Source: Maritalea sp051251695 (GTDB lineage Bacteria > Pseudomonadota > Alphaproteobacteria > Rhizobiales > Devosiaceae). From it: a stretch of 64,000 nt of DNA. The notes under the pieces are model-generated. The model was not told where the DNA came from. It made no database searches and saw only the letters and a program-made list of their open reading frames with translations. This document shows, in pieces, positions 9,693-17,578 of this stretch (position 1 is the first letter of the stretch; every line of letters begins with the position of its first letter). The translations under genes were made by a program, and so were the position numbers. The stretch covers positions 1 to 64,000 of the forward strand of contig NZ_JBPOEU010000013.1 in the NCBI RefSeq assembly GCF_051251695.1. The letters are read 5' to 3'.

Positions 9693-10055
9693 CTAGTGTC
9701 TAACCTTCTTAGAGGGGTTAGACATTTCTGTTCCTGTTTTGCTTTCTGACATTGCCTGTGTGGCTAGTTTTCGTTGTGAAGCTCCGCGGGTGTAACGGTT
9801 AACTTCCGCATCTGTTTGGTGTCCGGTCACTGCTTTTATTTCTTGGTTGCTACGGCCAGCTTCTGCCAATCGACGTGCTGCCGCCTTGCGTATACCCTCA
9901 CGACGGCACAGCTCAGCAATGCTGTCTTCGCCACGAAGACCGTCCAACACGATCCTGATCTTCTCTTCGGGTGAATACTGCTTACGTGTGGCACGCTTGA
10001 TGTCTTTGACGATCTTCTCGCCATGGCTCTTTCGAGTTCCACTGGTCTGTCTCAT
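9693..10055 (-). pseudogene. Chimeric remnant: IS3-type orfA fused to tyrosine integrase C-terminus
   Basis: The reading frame is open (120 residues from the ATG at 10055, which has a GGAGTGG ribosome-binding site) but joins two unrelated genes. Residues 1-55 are an IS3/IS911-type OrfA helix-turn-helix (YSPEEKIRIVLDGLRGED, then SIAELCRREGI). From the next residue the chain becomes the C-terminal catalytic segment of a phage-type tyrosine recombinase (RKAAARRLAEAG, then VTGHQTDAEVNRYTRGA, including the GH and catalytic Tyr). The junction is near base 9890. Neither part is complete: OrfB and the integrase N-terminal and core domains are missing. Its position beside tRNA-Ser marks a decayed integrative element. 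Function is unlikely, although the fusion protein could be translated. Confidence 0.82.
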
Positions 10056-10109
10056 CTTCCACTCCTTGGTGGTTGCGATGAGCCTAAAACACTCTCTTAT
10101 CAAATTACA

Positions 10110-10370
10110 CTACTTGGACCCATACGCGCTGACGTCAGACACTTCATTTCGCATACATGGTATACGCTCTGCAAATGCCAGTTTTAGCATCGCACGTTTG
10201 TCTTCCATATGATCAGAAGCCCAGAGTTTCTGCGGGTTTTGTAGAAAATCAAAAGCGGTTCGAAAAATACGCTTAAAGTCTCCGGTGTTTTCGCGCACGG
10301 ACAGTTGGTAACAACGAACTTGCTTTCGAGCGGACCATTGCCTGTGTTGATTTGTACGCCAATCCTGAAT
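10110..10370 (-). pseudogene. Serine recombinase C-terminal fragment
   Basis: The minus-strand frame from about 10370 to 10110 encodes a segment (FRTAFDFLQNPQKLW, then KRAMLKLAFAERIP) resembling the C-terminal tail of large serine recombinases of the DNA-invertase/resolvase superfamily. No catalytic N-terminal domain or zinc-ribbon region remains upstream. The similarity breaks off after the motif RNEV, where sequence leading into the IS3-type remnant begins. A GTG at 10298 could start a 62-residue product, but I read this as a broken gene cut by an IS insertion. The family call is from recall of the conserved tail and is moderately sure. Confidence 0.5.
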
Positions 10371-10554
10371 TCACCGCGTCACATTTAGGTTGAAAGCTTG
10401 CACCGGACCAAGCGAATTTTTTCCAAAGATAACTAGAGCAAGGTTGGTACTCCCATTTCGGCCTAACCCATAGTGCTATATATTACCATGTTCAGGGGAG
10501 GGTACTGCACAAAGGATTTCTCTATCTTCTTGAAAACGATAGGATAGAAGAATT

Positions 10555-11373
10555 ATGCCATGGTTTAAATCAAAAGCCACTTTGCTGGCCGCATGCCTTT
10601 GTGCTGTATTGCCGATACAAAGCGGTTGGGCACAGAGCACCGTTCCCTTGGGAGATGGCAGTCATTTCATAATAGAGGAATACTTGATTGAAACAAACAA
10701 CGACACTGGCGAATTAACGCTCTTGGTGCGTGGGAAACCAGATTTCCAACCAGAACTTTTTGGGTCGATCCCCGCTGACTTTTTTGCCAGAACGTTTGAG
10801 CCTTTGTGCAAAAACCTAGTGCAAAATAGCTGGGAACAATTAGATGAGAAAAAAATACGCAAGACTAGGATCCGGTGGGATTTTACTCCCGCGACTCGGC
10901 CAGAAGGTCTTGGGGAAGATGTGAAGTGGACGAGATTTCATGAAGTTGACTTTGCTATTGGCGAAGACAAGACATGCACCCCAAAGCCATTAAGCGTCGC
11001 GCAAAATAATCTTTCGCCCAAAATGCCGAGCGGGTTGGGTGTAGCTCTTCGCTATGTAGAGCAGGGCGATGAATGGGGTGAACTCCAGTTGGTCTATGCC
11101 CTTGATGAGCCGGAACAATTGCGTAATGTTCCCCTGATCAGAAGTGCCGCGATGGAATTGTGTCTCATTCATGCCGATGGTATTTTGGAACAACGATTCA
11201 AATATTATACCCAGCTTGAAACAGTCTCGGTTGCGGTCCAATTTGAGCAGAAGAACAACGAACGCGTTTCAATTGAGCGGTTCATTTTCCCTGTCGTTAA
11301 TCAAAAATGCGAAGCCGGACTGAGCGATGTGCTGAAATCTTATATTTTGGAAACCGCTGGTGCCAAAAACTAG
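10555..11373 (+). CDS. Secreted protein with two tandem similar domains
   Basis: This 272-residue protein has a signal peptide (LLAACLCAVLPIQSGWAQS) and should be periplasmic. The mature chain appears to hold two copies of one fold of about 110-120 residues. Each has a strand ending in a Leu-rich block (ELTLLVRGKP and ELQLVYALDEP), an LC motif (EPLCKN and MELCLI), a Tyr/Arg-rich strand, and a closing FxxxF...C segment (DEDKTC-like and NQKC). The cysteine pair per copy suggests one disulfide each. It recalls DUF6497-type proteins, but I would not assign that family. The ATG follows an AGGATAGAAG ribosome-binding site. It sits just beyond the mobile-element scar. Confidence 0.7.
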   Translation: MPWFKSKATLLAACLCAVLPIQSGWAQSTVPLGDGSHFIIEEYLIETNNDTGELTLLVRGKPDFQPELFGSIPADFFARTFEPLCKNLVQNSWEQLDEKKIRKTRIRWDFTPATRPEGLGEDVKWTRFHEVDFAIGEDKTCTPKPLSVAQNNLSPKMPSGLGVALRYVEQGDEWGELQLVYALDEPEQLRNVPLIRSAAMELCLIHADGILEQRFKYYTQLETVSVAVQFEQKNNERVSIERFIFPVVNQKCEAGLSDVLKSYILETAGAKN

Positions 11374-11408
11374 AAACTTGCTGCACAGTTGACGTTTTTG
11401 GGGCGCTC

Positions 11409-11439
11409 GAAATTATGGCGTCCCGATCGTCATAATTTC
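11409..11439. repeat. 9-bp inverted repeat downstream of secreted-protein gene
   Basis: GAAATTATG at 11409-11417 is repeated inverted as CATAATTTC at 11431-11439 around a 13-base loop. It begins 36 bases after the preceding stop. No T-tract follows on either strand, so it is an RNA hairpin or protein site rather than a clear intrinsic terminator. Confidence 0.5.
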
Positions 11440-11603
11440 CGTGCCGACCAAATGTTGGGGCGAGCATACATTCTCCTAAGTGATGTTCTTTATGCTTAGT
11501 GTTTGTAGCAAGCCGCAATTGTTCCTCGCACACGCCGGAAATGGGACTGGGACGATTCGAAGGTTAGTAATAGCTATTGCAATAAAGCCGGTCTGCATCC
11601 CCT

Positions 11604-12047
11604 TCACTGCACATCACATCGGCGATACACTAGAGGTGCCTCCCACTTCGCTTTTCCGGTTCTAAGGTCGACTTGATAAGCGAAAAATTCGTCCTTAGTA
11701 GTCCACACCGCCAACGTGCTTTCGGTCATGGCAGGCATCCAAACGGTGCGATCCATAAAAGACGATAAAATGAACTCCACTTTATCGCCATTTACTGCCT
11801 GGTAGACGATCGAACTGGGTTCAGTACTTTCGATGCGCACAGGGTCTTCGCAGCTCGTGACGCCACTGGCCGAATAGGTGCTCCCTTCAGGATAATGAAT
11901 GGACCATTCGCCAACAAAACTACTGGCGACGCCATTGGTCACGCCACCAATTCCAGTTCGCGGATATTCATTCGCCAAAACCATATTGTTTGCTGCTATT
12001 GCTGCCATAAAGCCACTTAAGATGATGATCATATTTGTTTTTTTCAT
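11604..12047 (-). CDS. Hypothetical secreted protein
   Basis: This 147-residue protein has an N-terminal signal peptide (MIIILSGFMAAIAANNMVLAN). The mature domain of about 120 residues contains two cysteines (TSCEDP and YRRCDV) placed to form a disulfide and is rich in beta-strand-like segments. I do not recognise the family. A GGGGAAAAATAA ribosome-binding region precedes the ATG. It is divergent from the sensor kinase gene and shares a 130-base upstream region with it, so the pair may be coregulated; that is inference from position only. Confidence 0.6.
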   Translation of the reverse strand: MKKTNMIIILSGFMAAIAANNMVLANEYPRTGIGGVTNGVASSFVGEWSIHYPEGSTYSASGVTSCEDPVRIESTEPSSIVYQAVNGDKVEFILSSFMDRTVWMPAMTESTLAVWTTKDEFFAYQVDLRTGKAKWEAPLVYRRCDVQ

Positions 12048-12177
12048 TTATTTTTCCCCACTTATGCTACTTATTCAGTCGTGCCGGATTGTCTAAAGAT
12101 CTTCCAAAAAAAGCAGTATGATCAGGCGCGAATGCTAGGTTTTCCGAATTGGAATGGGGATACCCTGTTTGGGGTAA

Positions 12178-14376
12178 GTGAGATTTTTGGTAACAACTGA
12201 GCAGGCAATAAACAAATTTCTGACAGTGTTGGCTTATGTGCGCACGCCGTTCTTTACTTTTGCGGCCGTTGTCGCTTTCACTATCTTTTGTGTTGCTGCC
12301 ACGCTTTTCGCTGTGATCAATACACCTTGGCTGGGGGTTAAACTTTCTACAGGTGAGGGCAACAGCGTTGTCATCCATTCAGTCGCAGTAGGCGGCCCAT
12401 TCCAAGATATTGCGACATGGACCAAGATCATATCATTTGGCGCAGATGGGATGCCGGAACAGCGCGTCACCCCTAAAGACATTATTGCTGAACCGGACAC
12501 TTTGCCAACTGTTGAGCAATGGAAAGAATTTAAGCGCAATCAGGCAGCTTTGTTTGAAATTGTAAGTCGAGAAACATTCTTTGCAACCATTGCGCCGCCA
12601 AATGCCGAAGTTAAGCGCGTGTCTATTTCTCCAAGCGACAAACGTCCGATCGTCGACCTTCCAATAGAACTTTGGCTCCAGATTGTGATTGCCACTTTTG
12701 GCGCTTTAATTGGCGGCTGGGTTTTGGCCTTTCGACTAAACGAAAATAGCGCTCGATTCTTTGCGATTTGCTGTCTCGGTTCTTTGGGGTCTATCCTCTC
12801 CGGCTCTGTTTATAATAGCCGAGAACTGACAATCGATGTCGGATTATATGAGTTCCTGTCGACAGTGAATTCTGCAACTACTTTGATATTCGCGGCCGCC
12901 CTTGTGAGCTTAATCACCATCTATCCAAAAAGGATTTTCAACCATTACGCGATCATCGCGGTTTGGGCAGTAGCTTTGATCGTCTGGTTGCTGTACAAAT
13001 TTTCTCTCTTGTCATCACTATATCTCTATGGATATTTGACATTTCTCTACGCATTGACGGTGCCGCTGATGGTGGGGCAAGCGATACTCGCCCGCACCGA
13101 CCCGATGGCAAGGGTAATCCTCTACTGGATCGCTTTTTCCTTTTTCTTGGGTATGATTTTTTTCATGTTGGTGAGTGCTTTGCCGATTATTTTTGGTGGC
13201 AATGTGTTGGTCCCTAATGCCTATTTGTCACTCATTTTTATACCCATATTCTTAGGGCTTGCCGTCGGGATCGGGCGCTATCGCCTGTTCGATATTGATG
13301 TTTGGGCGTTCCGGCTGTTGAGCTATTTTGCTGGCGGTCTAGCGCTATTATCGATCGACGCGTTTTTGCTATACATTGTCTCGTTCGAGCGCTTACCAGC
13401 CTTTGGTATTGCATTGGTTTTGGTAGGTCTGGTTTACTTGCCGCTTCGAAACTGGTTGGGCAACGTACTCTTTAAAAAGCACACAATTTCCCAACTTGAA
13501 TTTCGGCAAATTATCGACCTTGCGAACTTGCGCAGCAAATCCGAACAACAAGAAGCGTGGCAAAAACTTATGGAACGCCAGTTCCAGCCTTTGGAAACGT
13601 CAATGCGATCGGATGAGTGTTTCACTCAGGCTGAAATTTTGGATAATGGTTTGTCCCTATATGTCCCTGCTGTCGAAGGATTGAGGGCGCTCGAGCTAAG
13701 ATTTGCCAATCTTGGTAAGAGCCTATTTGGGCCGCGGCATCTAAGTCAGGTGCAGGATATGGTGGCATTGACAAAAAATGCGCTGCAAAGTCGTCAAGCA
13801 TTTGCGCAAGGGGTTAGCGAAGAGCGCACACGTATCGCTCAAGATTTGCATGATAATATTGGCGCTCAGCTTTTACGGACATTGCACATTGAAAACCCCG
13901 TGCGCAAAGATGAACTGATTGCTGATACCATTACGGATTTGAAAGACATCGTGCTTAATGCGCAAGGCGAGGGGATCAACCTATCGCAGATGTGGGCTCA
14001 ACTGAGGTTTGAAAGTGCCGAACGCTTGGACGATCATCATATTGACATGTCTTGGAAAACTGATGTTGATGATATGTGCTTTTTGGATGCAAAGCCCGCG
14101 CACAACTTACGTTCAATTTTGCGCGAAGCGCTGAGCAATGTCATTCGACATTCAAAAGCGAAAAATGTGGACGTGTCTTTGGCCCATGCAAATGGAAAAC
14201 TTGACCTAATTGTCGCTGACGATGGTGTAGGCTTTATGAACCACGAAAGCATTGGGCACGGCATTGCCAATATCAAACTGCGGGCGGAGCAACTGGGTGG
14301 GGAGGTTGTGTTCAGCGCACCATCTACTGGGACAAAGTTATATGTCAGCTTGCCTTTGAAGGGCGAAAACGAATGA
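12178..14376 (+). CDS. Membrane sensor histidine kinase (HisKA_3/NarL type) with PDZ-like sensor region
   Basis: This 732-residue protein starts with one membrane helix. A periplasmic segment of about 100 residues follows whose pattern (WLGVKL, then SVAVGGPFQDI and IISFGADGM) recalls a PDZ domain. About seven further hydrophobic helices come next (roughly residues 160-410). The cytoplasmic part has the HisKA_3 phosphorylation box RIAQDLHDNIGAQLLR (His near residue 557) and an HATPase domain with N-box REALSNVIRHSKA and G-boxes DDGVGF and GHGIANIK. The GTG start at 12178 is the first codon after an in-frame stop; a TTG at 12187 is the alternative. The stop overlaps the response-regulator start (ATGA), so the two are cotranscribed. 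The signal is unknown. Confidence 0.85.
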   Translation: MRFLVTTEQAINKFLTVLAYVRTPFFTFAAVVAFTIFCVAATLFAVINTPWLGVKLSTGEGNSVVIHSVAVGGPFQDIATWTKIISFGADGMPEQRVTPKDIIAEPDTLPTVEQWKEFKRNQAALFEIVSRETFFATIAPPNAEVKRVSISPSDKRPIVDLPIELWLQIVIATFGALIGGWVLAFRLNENSARFFAICCLGSLGSILSGSVYNSRELTIDVGLYEFLSTVNSATTLIFAAALVSLITIYPKRIFNHYAIIAVWAVALIVWLLYKFSLLSSLYLYGYLTFLYALTVPLMVGQAILARTDPMARVILYWIAFSFFLGMIFFMLVSALPIIFGGNVLVPNAYLSLIFIPIFLGLAVGIGRYRLFDIDVWAFRLLSYFAGGLALLSIDAFLLYIVSFERLPAFGIALVLVGLVYLPLRNWLGNVLFKKHTISQLEFRQIIDLANLRSKSEQQEAWQKLMERQFQPLETSMRSDECFTQAEILDNGLSLYVPAVEGLRALELRFANLGKSLFGPRHLSQVQDMVALTKNALQSRQAFAQGVSEERTRIAQDLHDNIGAQLLRTLHIENPVRKDELIADTITDLKDIVLNAQGEGINLSQMWAQLRFESAERLDDHHIDMSWKTDVDDMCFLDAKPAHNLRSILREALSNVIRHSKAKNVDVSLAHANGKLDLIVADDGVGFMNHESIGHGIANIKLRAEQLGGEVVFSAPSTGTKLYVSLPLKGENE

Positions 14377-15014
14377 TGGCAATCGCGTCGCTTCTTATCG
14401 TTGAAGATTTGCCAGAAGCGCGATCAAGACTGAGCGCCATCGCCACTACCGCGTTCGCTGATGTACAGGTACATGCGGTGTGCAATGTGAAACAAGCGCG
14501 GCGCGCGATTGATGAAAAACCTTGGCAAATGGCTTTGGTGGATTTGGGGTTGCCGGATGGTTCTGGCCTTGAAGTTATCCGCTATGCGAAAAAGAAACAA
14601 CCCGATCTTATGTGTGTGGTGAGCACCGTTGTTGGTGAAGACTCGCAAATTGTGGCCGCGCTTTCAGCTGGCGCACAGGGATTTCTTTTAAAGGGCCAGC
14701 CAGGTGCGCAGATCGCCAAACAATTGCGTCAGTTACAGGATGGTATCCCCGCTCTTTCACCCGCTATTGCACTCAGAATTATGCAGCATTTTCAGCGTAC
14801 CGGGCCAATTGTCAGTTCAAGCGAAAAATTGTCTGCACGGGAAGCTGAAGTCCTGAAACTGATCGCAAAAGGCTTGCGAAACAGCGACGTTGCCATTGCG
14901 TTAGGTTTGGCAGACACCACAATTGCAACCCACATCAAGTCGATTTATCGCAAGCTCGGCATTTCGTCCCGTGCGGAGGCTGCATTGCATGCAACGCGCC
15001 TTGGCTTGACTTAA
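14373..15014 (+). CDS. NarL/FixJ-family response regulator
   Basis: This 213-residue protein has an N-terminal receiver domain: acidic pocket IVEDLPEARSR, phosphoacceptor D57 in ALVDLGLPDGSG, and the conserved K in FLLKGQ. Its C-terminal LuxR-type helix-turn-helix (about residues 150-210) contains SAREAEVLKLIAKGLRN and THIKSIYRKLGI. It overlaps the kinase gene by four bases and is its obvious partner, so it should bind DNA when phosphorylated. Its stop codon overlaps the stop of the convergent gene at 15011 within a shared TTAA. The second ATG at 14376 is an equally possible start. Confidence 0.95.
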   Translation: MMAIASLLIVEDLPEARSRLSAIATTAFADVQVHAVCNVKQARRAIDEKPWQMALVDLGLPDGSGLEVIRYAKKKQPDLMCVVSTVVGEDSQIVAALSAGAQGFLLKGQPGAQIAKQLRQLQDGIPALSPAIALRIMQHFQRTGPIVSSSEKLSAREAEVLKLIAKGLRNSDVAIALGLADTTIATHIKSIYRKLGISSRAEAALHATRLGLT

Positions 15015-15595
15015 GGATATGCTTTCATCATAGGGTCGGCGCTGCATTCCGCTAGGCGAAAGATGCCCCGCGGCATTGGATCTCGATCAATATCGGATTT
15101 CTCCGTCAGTAAATTCGCATTGTACCAAAGCGAAAGGCCAATTTCCGGCATTGAAATAAAGGCAGGTGCTGGTGTGGTCGACAACGGCGGCTCGTGCAAA
15201 AAGCGCAAATCTTCATCCATTGGGTAAAAACGCAACGAGATTAGGATCTCGTCTGCAATGTCATCGGGGTAGTCTACATACAATTCTTTTGGACCATTAT
15301 CACGCGCACTTTCATCATATGGGTCCGAAATGGGATGCAATGTAATGCCGCTATAGCCATTTGAAACATTGAAATTGAACCAATAGATTTGGTTGGGTGT
15401 TTTTAAAAGCAAATAGAGGTCGGACGCGATGGTCGCGAAGTTTTTTGCCTCAACAAACCGAATTTCAAATGCCAAATCATGCTCTTCAAAGCGATAAACG
15501 GATTGGTTCGCAGGGCATTCAAGCGCAGCGGCTGTGCTGGTGAGTATTGCACTAAATGTAAGCCATCTGAGCAGTTGTACAATCAGCTTTTTCAT
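15011..15595 (-). CDS. Hypothetical secreted protein, last gene of a three-gene operon
   Basis: This 194-residue protein carries a signal peptide (LIVQLLRWLTFSAILTSTAAA) and a mature domain with one early cysteine (LECPANQSVY) and one near the end (LAECSADP), likely disulfide-bonded. The mature part looks beta-rich. No known family is recognised. The start overlaps the stop of the preceding small membrane-protein gene by four bases (ATGA on the minus strand), so it belongs to the operon led by the ClpP-fold protein. Its own stop overlaps that of the response-regulator gene. Confidence 0.65.
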   Translation of the reverse strand: MKKLIVQLLRWLTFSAILTSTAAALECPANQSVYRFEEHDLAFEIRFVEAKNFATIASDLYLLLKTPNQIYWFNFNVSNGYSGITLHPISDPYDESARDNGPKELYVDYPDDIADEILISLRFYPMDEDLRFLHEPPLSTTPAPAFISMPEIGLSLWYNANLLTEKSDIDRDPMPRGIFRLAECSADPMMKAYP

Positions 15596-15852
15596 TGGAA
15601 AGCCATCCCAATCATAATGGAAGACAAGAGCAAAAGCGCGGTGAGCAATCCAAGTCCAAGTCGATAAGCCAAATATTGGGGAGCGACGAGCCCCAGTTTA
15701 AATACCGCCAGTGTAGTGCCCATATCAGGCAAAGTTCGATGTGAGCGGCGCACTGCTTCTTTGCGTAATTTCCATAGAAAACTAAAGGCGAGCACTATCC
15801 AAGCTAAGAAAACTAAACTCAATATGACCGTCAACGTTGCATACCAACCCAT
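15592..15852 (-). CDS. Small two-helix membrane protein
   Basis: With the ATG at 15852 the product is 86 residues. It has a hydrophobic helix at each end (TLTVILSLVFLAWIVLAFSF and GLGLLTALLLLSSIMIGM) joined by a basic loop (KLRKEAVRRSHR). The start at 15852 is preferred over an upstream in-frame codon at 15951 because it lies 7 bases after the previous stop and is preceded by AGG. It sits between the ClpP-fold protein and a secreted protein in one operon. No family is recognised. Confidence 0.55.
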   Translation of the reverse strand: MGWYATLTVILSLVFLAWIVLAFSFLWKLRKEAVRRSHRTLPDMGTTLAVFKLGLVAPQYLAYRLGLGLLTALLLLSSIMIGMAFQ

Positions 15853-15859
15853 CTTAGCC

Positions 15860-17413
15860 TCAATTCTCGCATTTGAGTTGAGAGCCAGCAAAGGAGTAGC
15901 TGCAGGCAATTTGGTAGAGGGAAGAAAAATCCGCTGAGCCACTAGACTCAATTTCTTCGATGCGGATCAGGCTGGAATTATCATCTAGCAATCCGACCCA
16001 GGCAAATTTCGTCCCTGAATGCGGATATTTTCCTGCAAAAATGAAGCCTATTTCCGAGATGGATTGATGGGTGAAGGGTATGTTCAGCTTGGGAAACTCA
16101 GATTTCGCCATGTTGAATAATAACGGGCTGCCTACCTGTTCTATAATGCGAAAATTGTCTCGTTGCGAAATGCGCGCATAATTTGACTGATCAATTGTTT
16201 GCACTGACAATTGTGTTGTGGGAAACGCAATATTGGTCTTGATTTCGCCTAACTCGTTGAGTGCGGCGAAACGGCGTTGTTGTAGATAATAGGTGAAAAG
16301 CAAAACGCTACCATCAACAACTTGGCTGGGTTTCGTAAAGGCTTGGGTCATCGCATCACGCTGGAAAATGCGTTGTGTGGCAGAGCCGCCAAGCCCCAAT
16401 GTCGACCAACCTTGGTTGCGACTAAATAAGGAAAGCATGGGCGTTACTACGCCGGTTACACCTGTGCCGGTATAAAGTGCAATGTCCAATTCATTTGTTT
16501 GTTCAAGCTGATCCGTGGGCATGCCGCAATAGCTAAGCTGCAAAGGATTAGCCTGGTCGAGCTGGTATCCGCTGAGCAATTGTCCGCTAGAGTTCTTCGC
16601 GAAATCTTGTACAAAAGGCATGTCGAAAGAGTTCTCAAAACTACTTGGCAAGCGAGAAAAATGTTGCGCCAGCAAATAAATGCAGGCGTTGCGCATACGA
16701 TCTTCCTTATTTGAATTCCAGAATGGAACTGGTGCTGGCGGAAGCTGAGAGCGCGTGAGATAATAATCTTCACCTAAAACAACATCATAGGTTTGATCGG
16801 GTCCCATGCTTACAATGTAAGCCAAAACTTGCTTGTCTACGTTCCACGACACTAACTCTTGGATCATCAAGGCGATTTCTCCTCGCGACGACCCGAGAAC
16901 TTCCTCCATGCCATATTCAGCCACCAGCGTGTCTAAAGAATCTGCGGCAATATAGGGCGCGTGAAAACCCAGCGTGGCGGCTGGTTCAATCATCCGGTCT
17001 ACGTAAGTGCCGACCGATGATTGGGTGGAATAGCCAGATCCGCCTAAAAAGGCGAAAGCGCATGCGGAGTAACAATAGTCGCCAGCGTGAACGACGCTCG
17101 CAATTGAATGTTTTCGCAACGTATTTGCCAGCATCAGGCCCTCGCGATAATTACCGCCAGGACTGTTGAGGCTGATCACCCCACAATTGCCACCTTCGGC
17201 TGGCAAGTTATCAGCATCACATTCAATATATTGCTCGATGAGCTTAACGAGACTTTCAGTGTCGCCTGCGATTACCGGTCCGTCATAACGGATATGCGGC
17301 ACAAACCGATCGGCAGAATAATGCATCGAAATCAACTTGATTTCAGCCCCAATTGATGCGGCGCTAGAAATGATCAAGCTGCACAAAGCCAAGATTAAAC
17401 GGTGCCAATTCAA
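15860..17413 (-). CDS. Periplasmic ClpP/SppA-fold protein (COG3904-like)
   Basis: This 517-residue protein has a signal peptide (about residues 1-23). Residues 30-200 resemble the ClpP/crotonase fold of predicted periplasmic proteins of the COG3904 type: a strand then turn (GVISLNSPGGNYREG), a nucleophile-elbow-like segment with S116 (CYSACAFAFLGG), and H151 in LGFHAPY, which matches the ClpP/SppA-type histidine. The C-terminal 300 residues are unlike any family I recognise. Whether it is an active serine protease is unproven; the Ser and His are placed plausibly. It is the first gene of a minus-strand operon with the genes at 15592 and 15011. Confidence 0.68.
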   Translation of the reverse strand: MNWHRLILALCSLIISSAASIGAEIKLISMHYSADRFVPHIRYDGPVIAGDTESLVKLIEQYIECDADNLPAEGGNCGVISLNSPGGNYREGLMLANTLRKHSIASVVHAGDYCYSACAFAFLGGSGYSTQSSVGTYVDRMIEPAATLGFHAPYIAADSLDTLVAEYGMEEVLGSSRGEIALMIQELVSWNVDKQVLAYIVSMGPDQTYDVVLGEDYYLTRSQLPPAPVPFWNSNKEDRMRNACIYLLAQHFSRLPSSFENSFDMPFVQDFAKNSSGQLLSGYQLDQANPLQLSYCGMPTDQLEQTNELDIALYTGTGVTGVVTPMLSLFSRNQGWSTLGLGGSATQRIFQRDAMTQAFTKPSQVVDGSVLLFTYYLQQRRFAALNELGEIKTNIAFPTTQLSVQTIDQSNYARISQRDNFRIIEQVGSPLLFNMAKSEFPKLNIPFTHQSISEIGFIFAGKYPHSGTKFAWVGLLDDNSSLIRIEEIESSGSADFSSLYQIACSYSFAGSQLKCEN

Positions 17414-17494
17414 TTGTTCTCTCCACCAAATTGATTGGTCTAAATCTAGGTGGAGGTTCAGCGATGGCCCATACTCTGTTCAGGGGAGTGTTGT

Positions 17495-17530
17495 ACTATG
17501 GGCTATTTGCATCGGAAATCATCCCATAGT
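17495..17530. repeat. 8-bp inverted repeat between ROK gene and ClpP-fold operon
   Basis: ACTATGGG (17495-17502) and CCCATAGT (17523-17530) form an inverted repeat with a 20-base spacer. It lies after the ROK gene stop and upstream of the ClpP-fold operon, so it could be a weak transcript end or a binding site. There is no T-tract. Confidence 0.3.
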
Positions 17531-17578
17531 GGATCAGGCCGCATCGTTTGCAAATTGATGTTTCATCACCCACGGATT

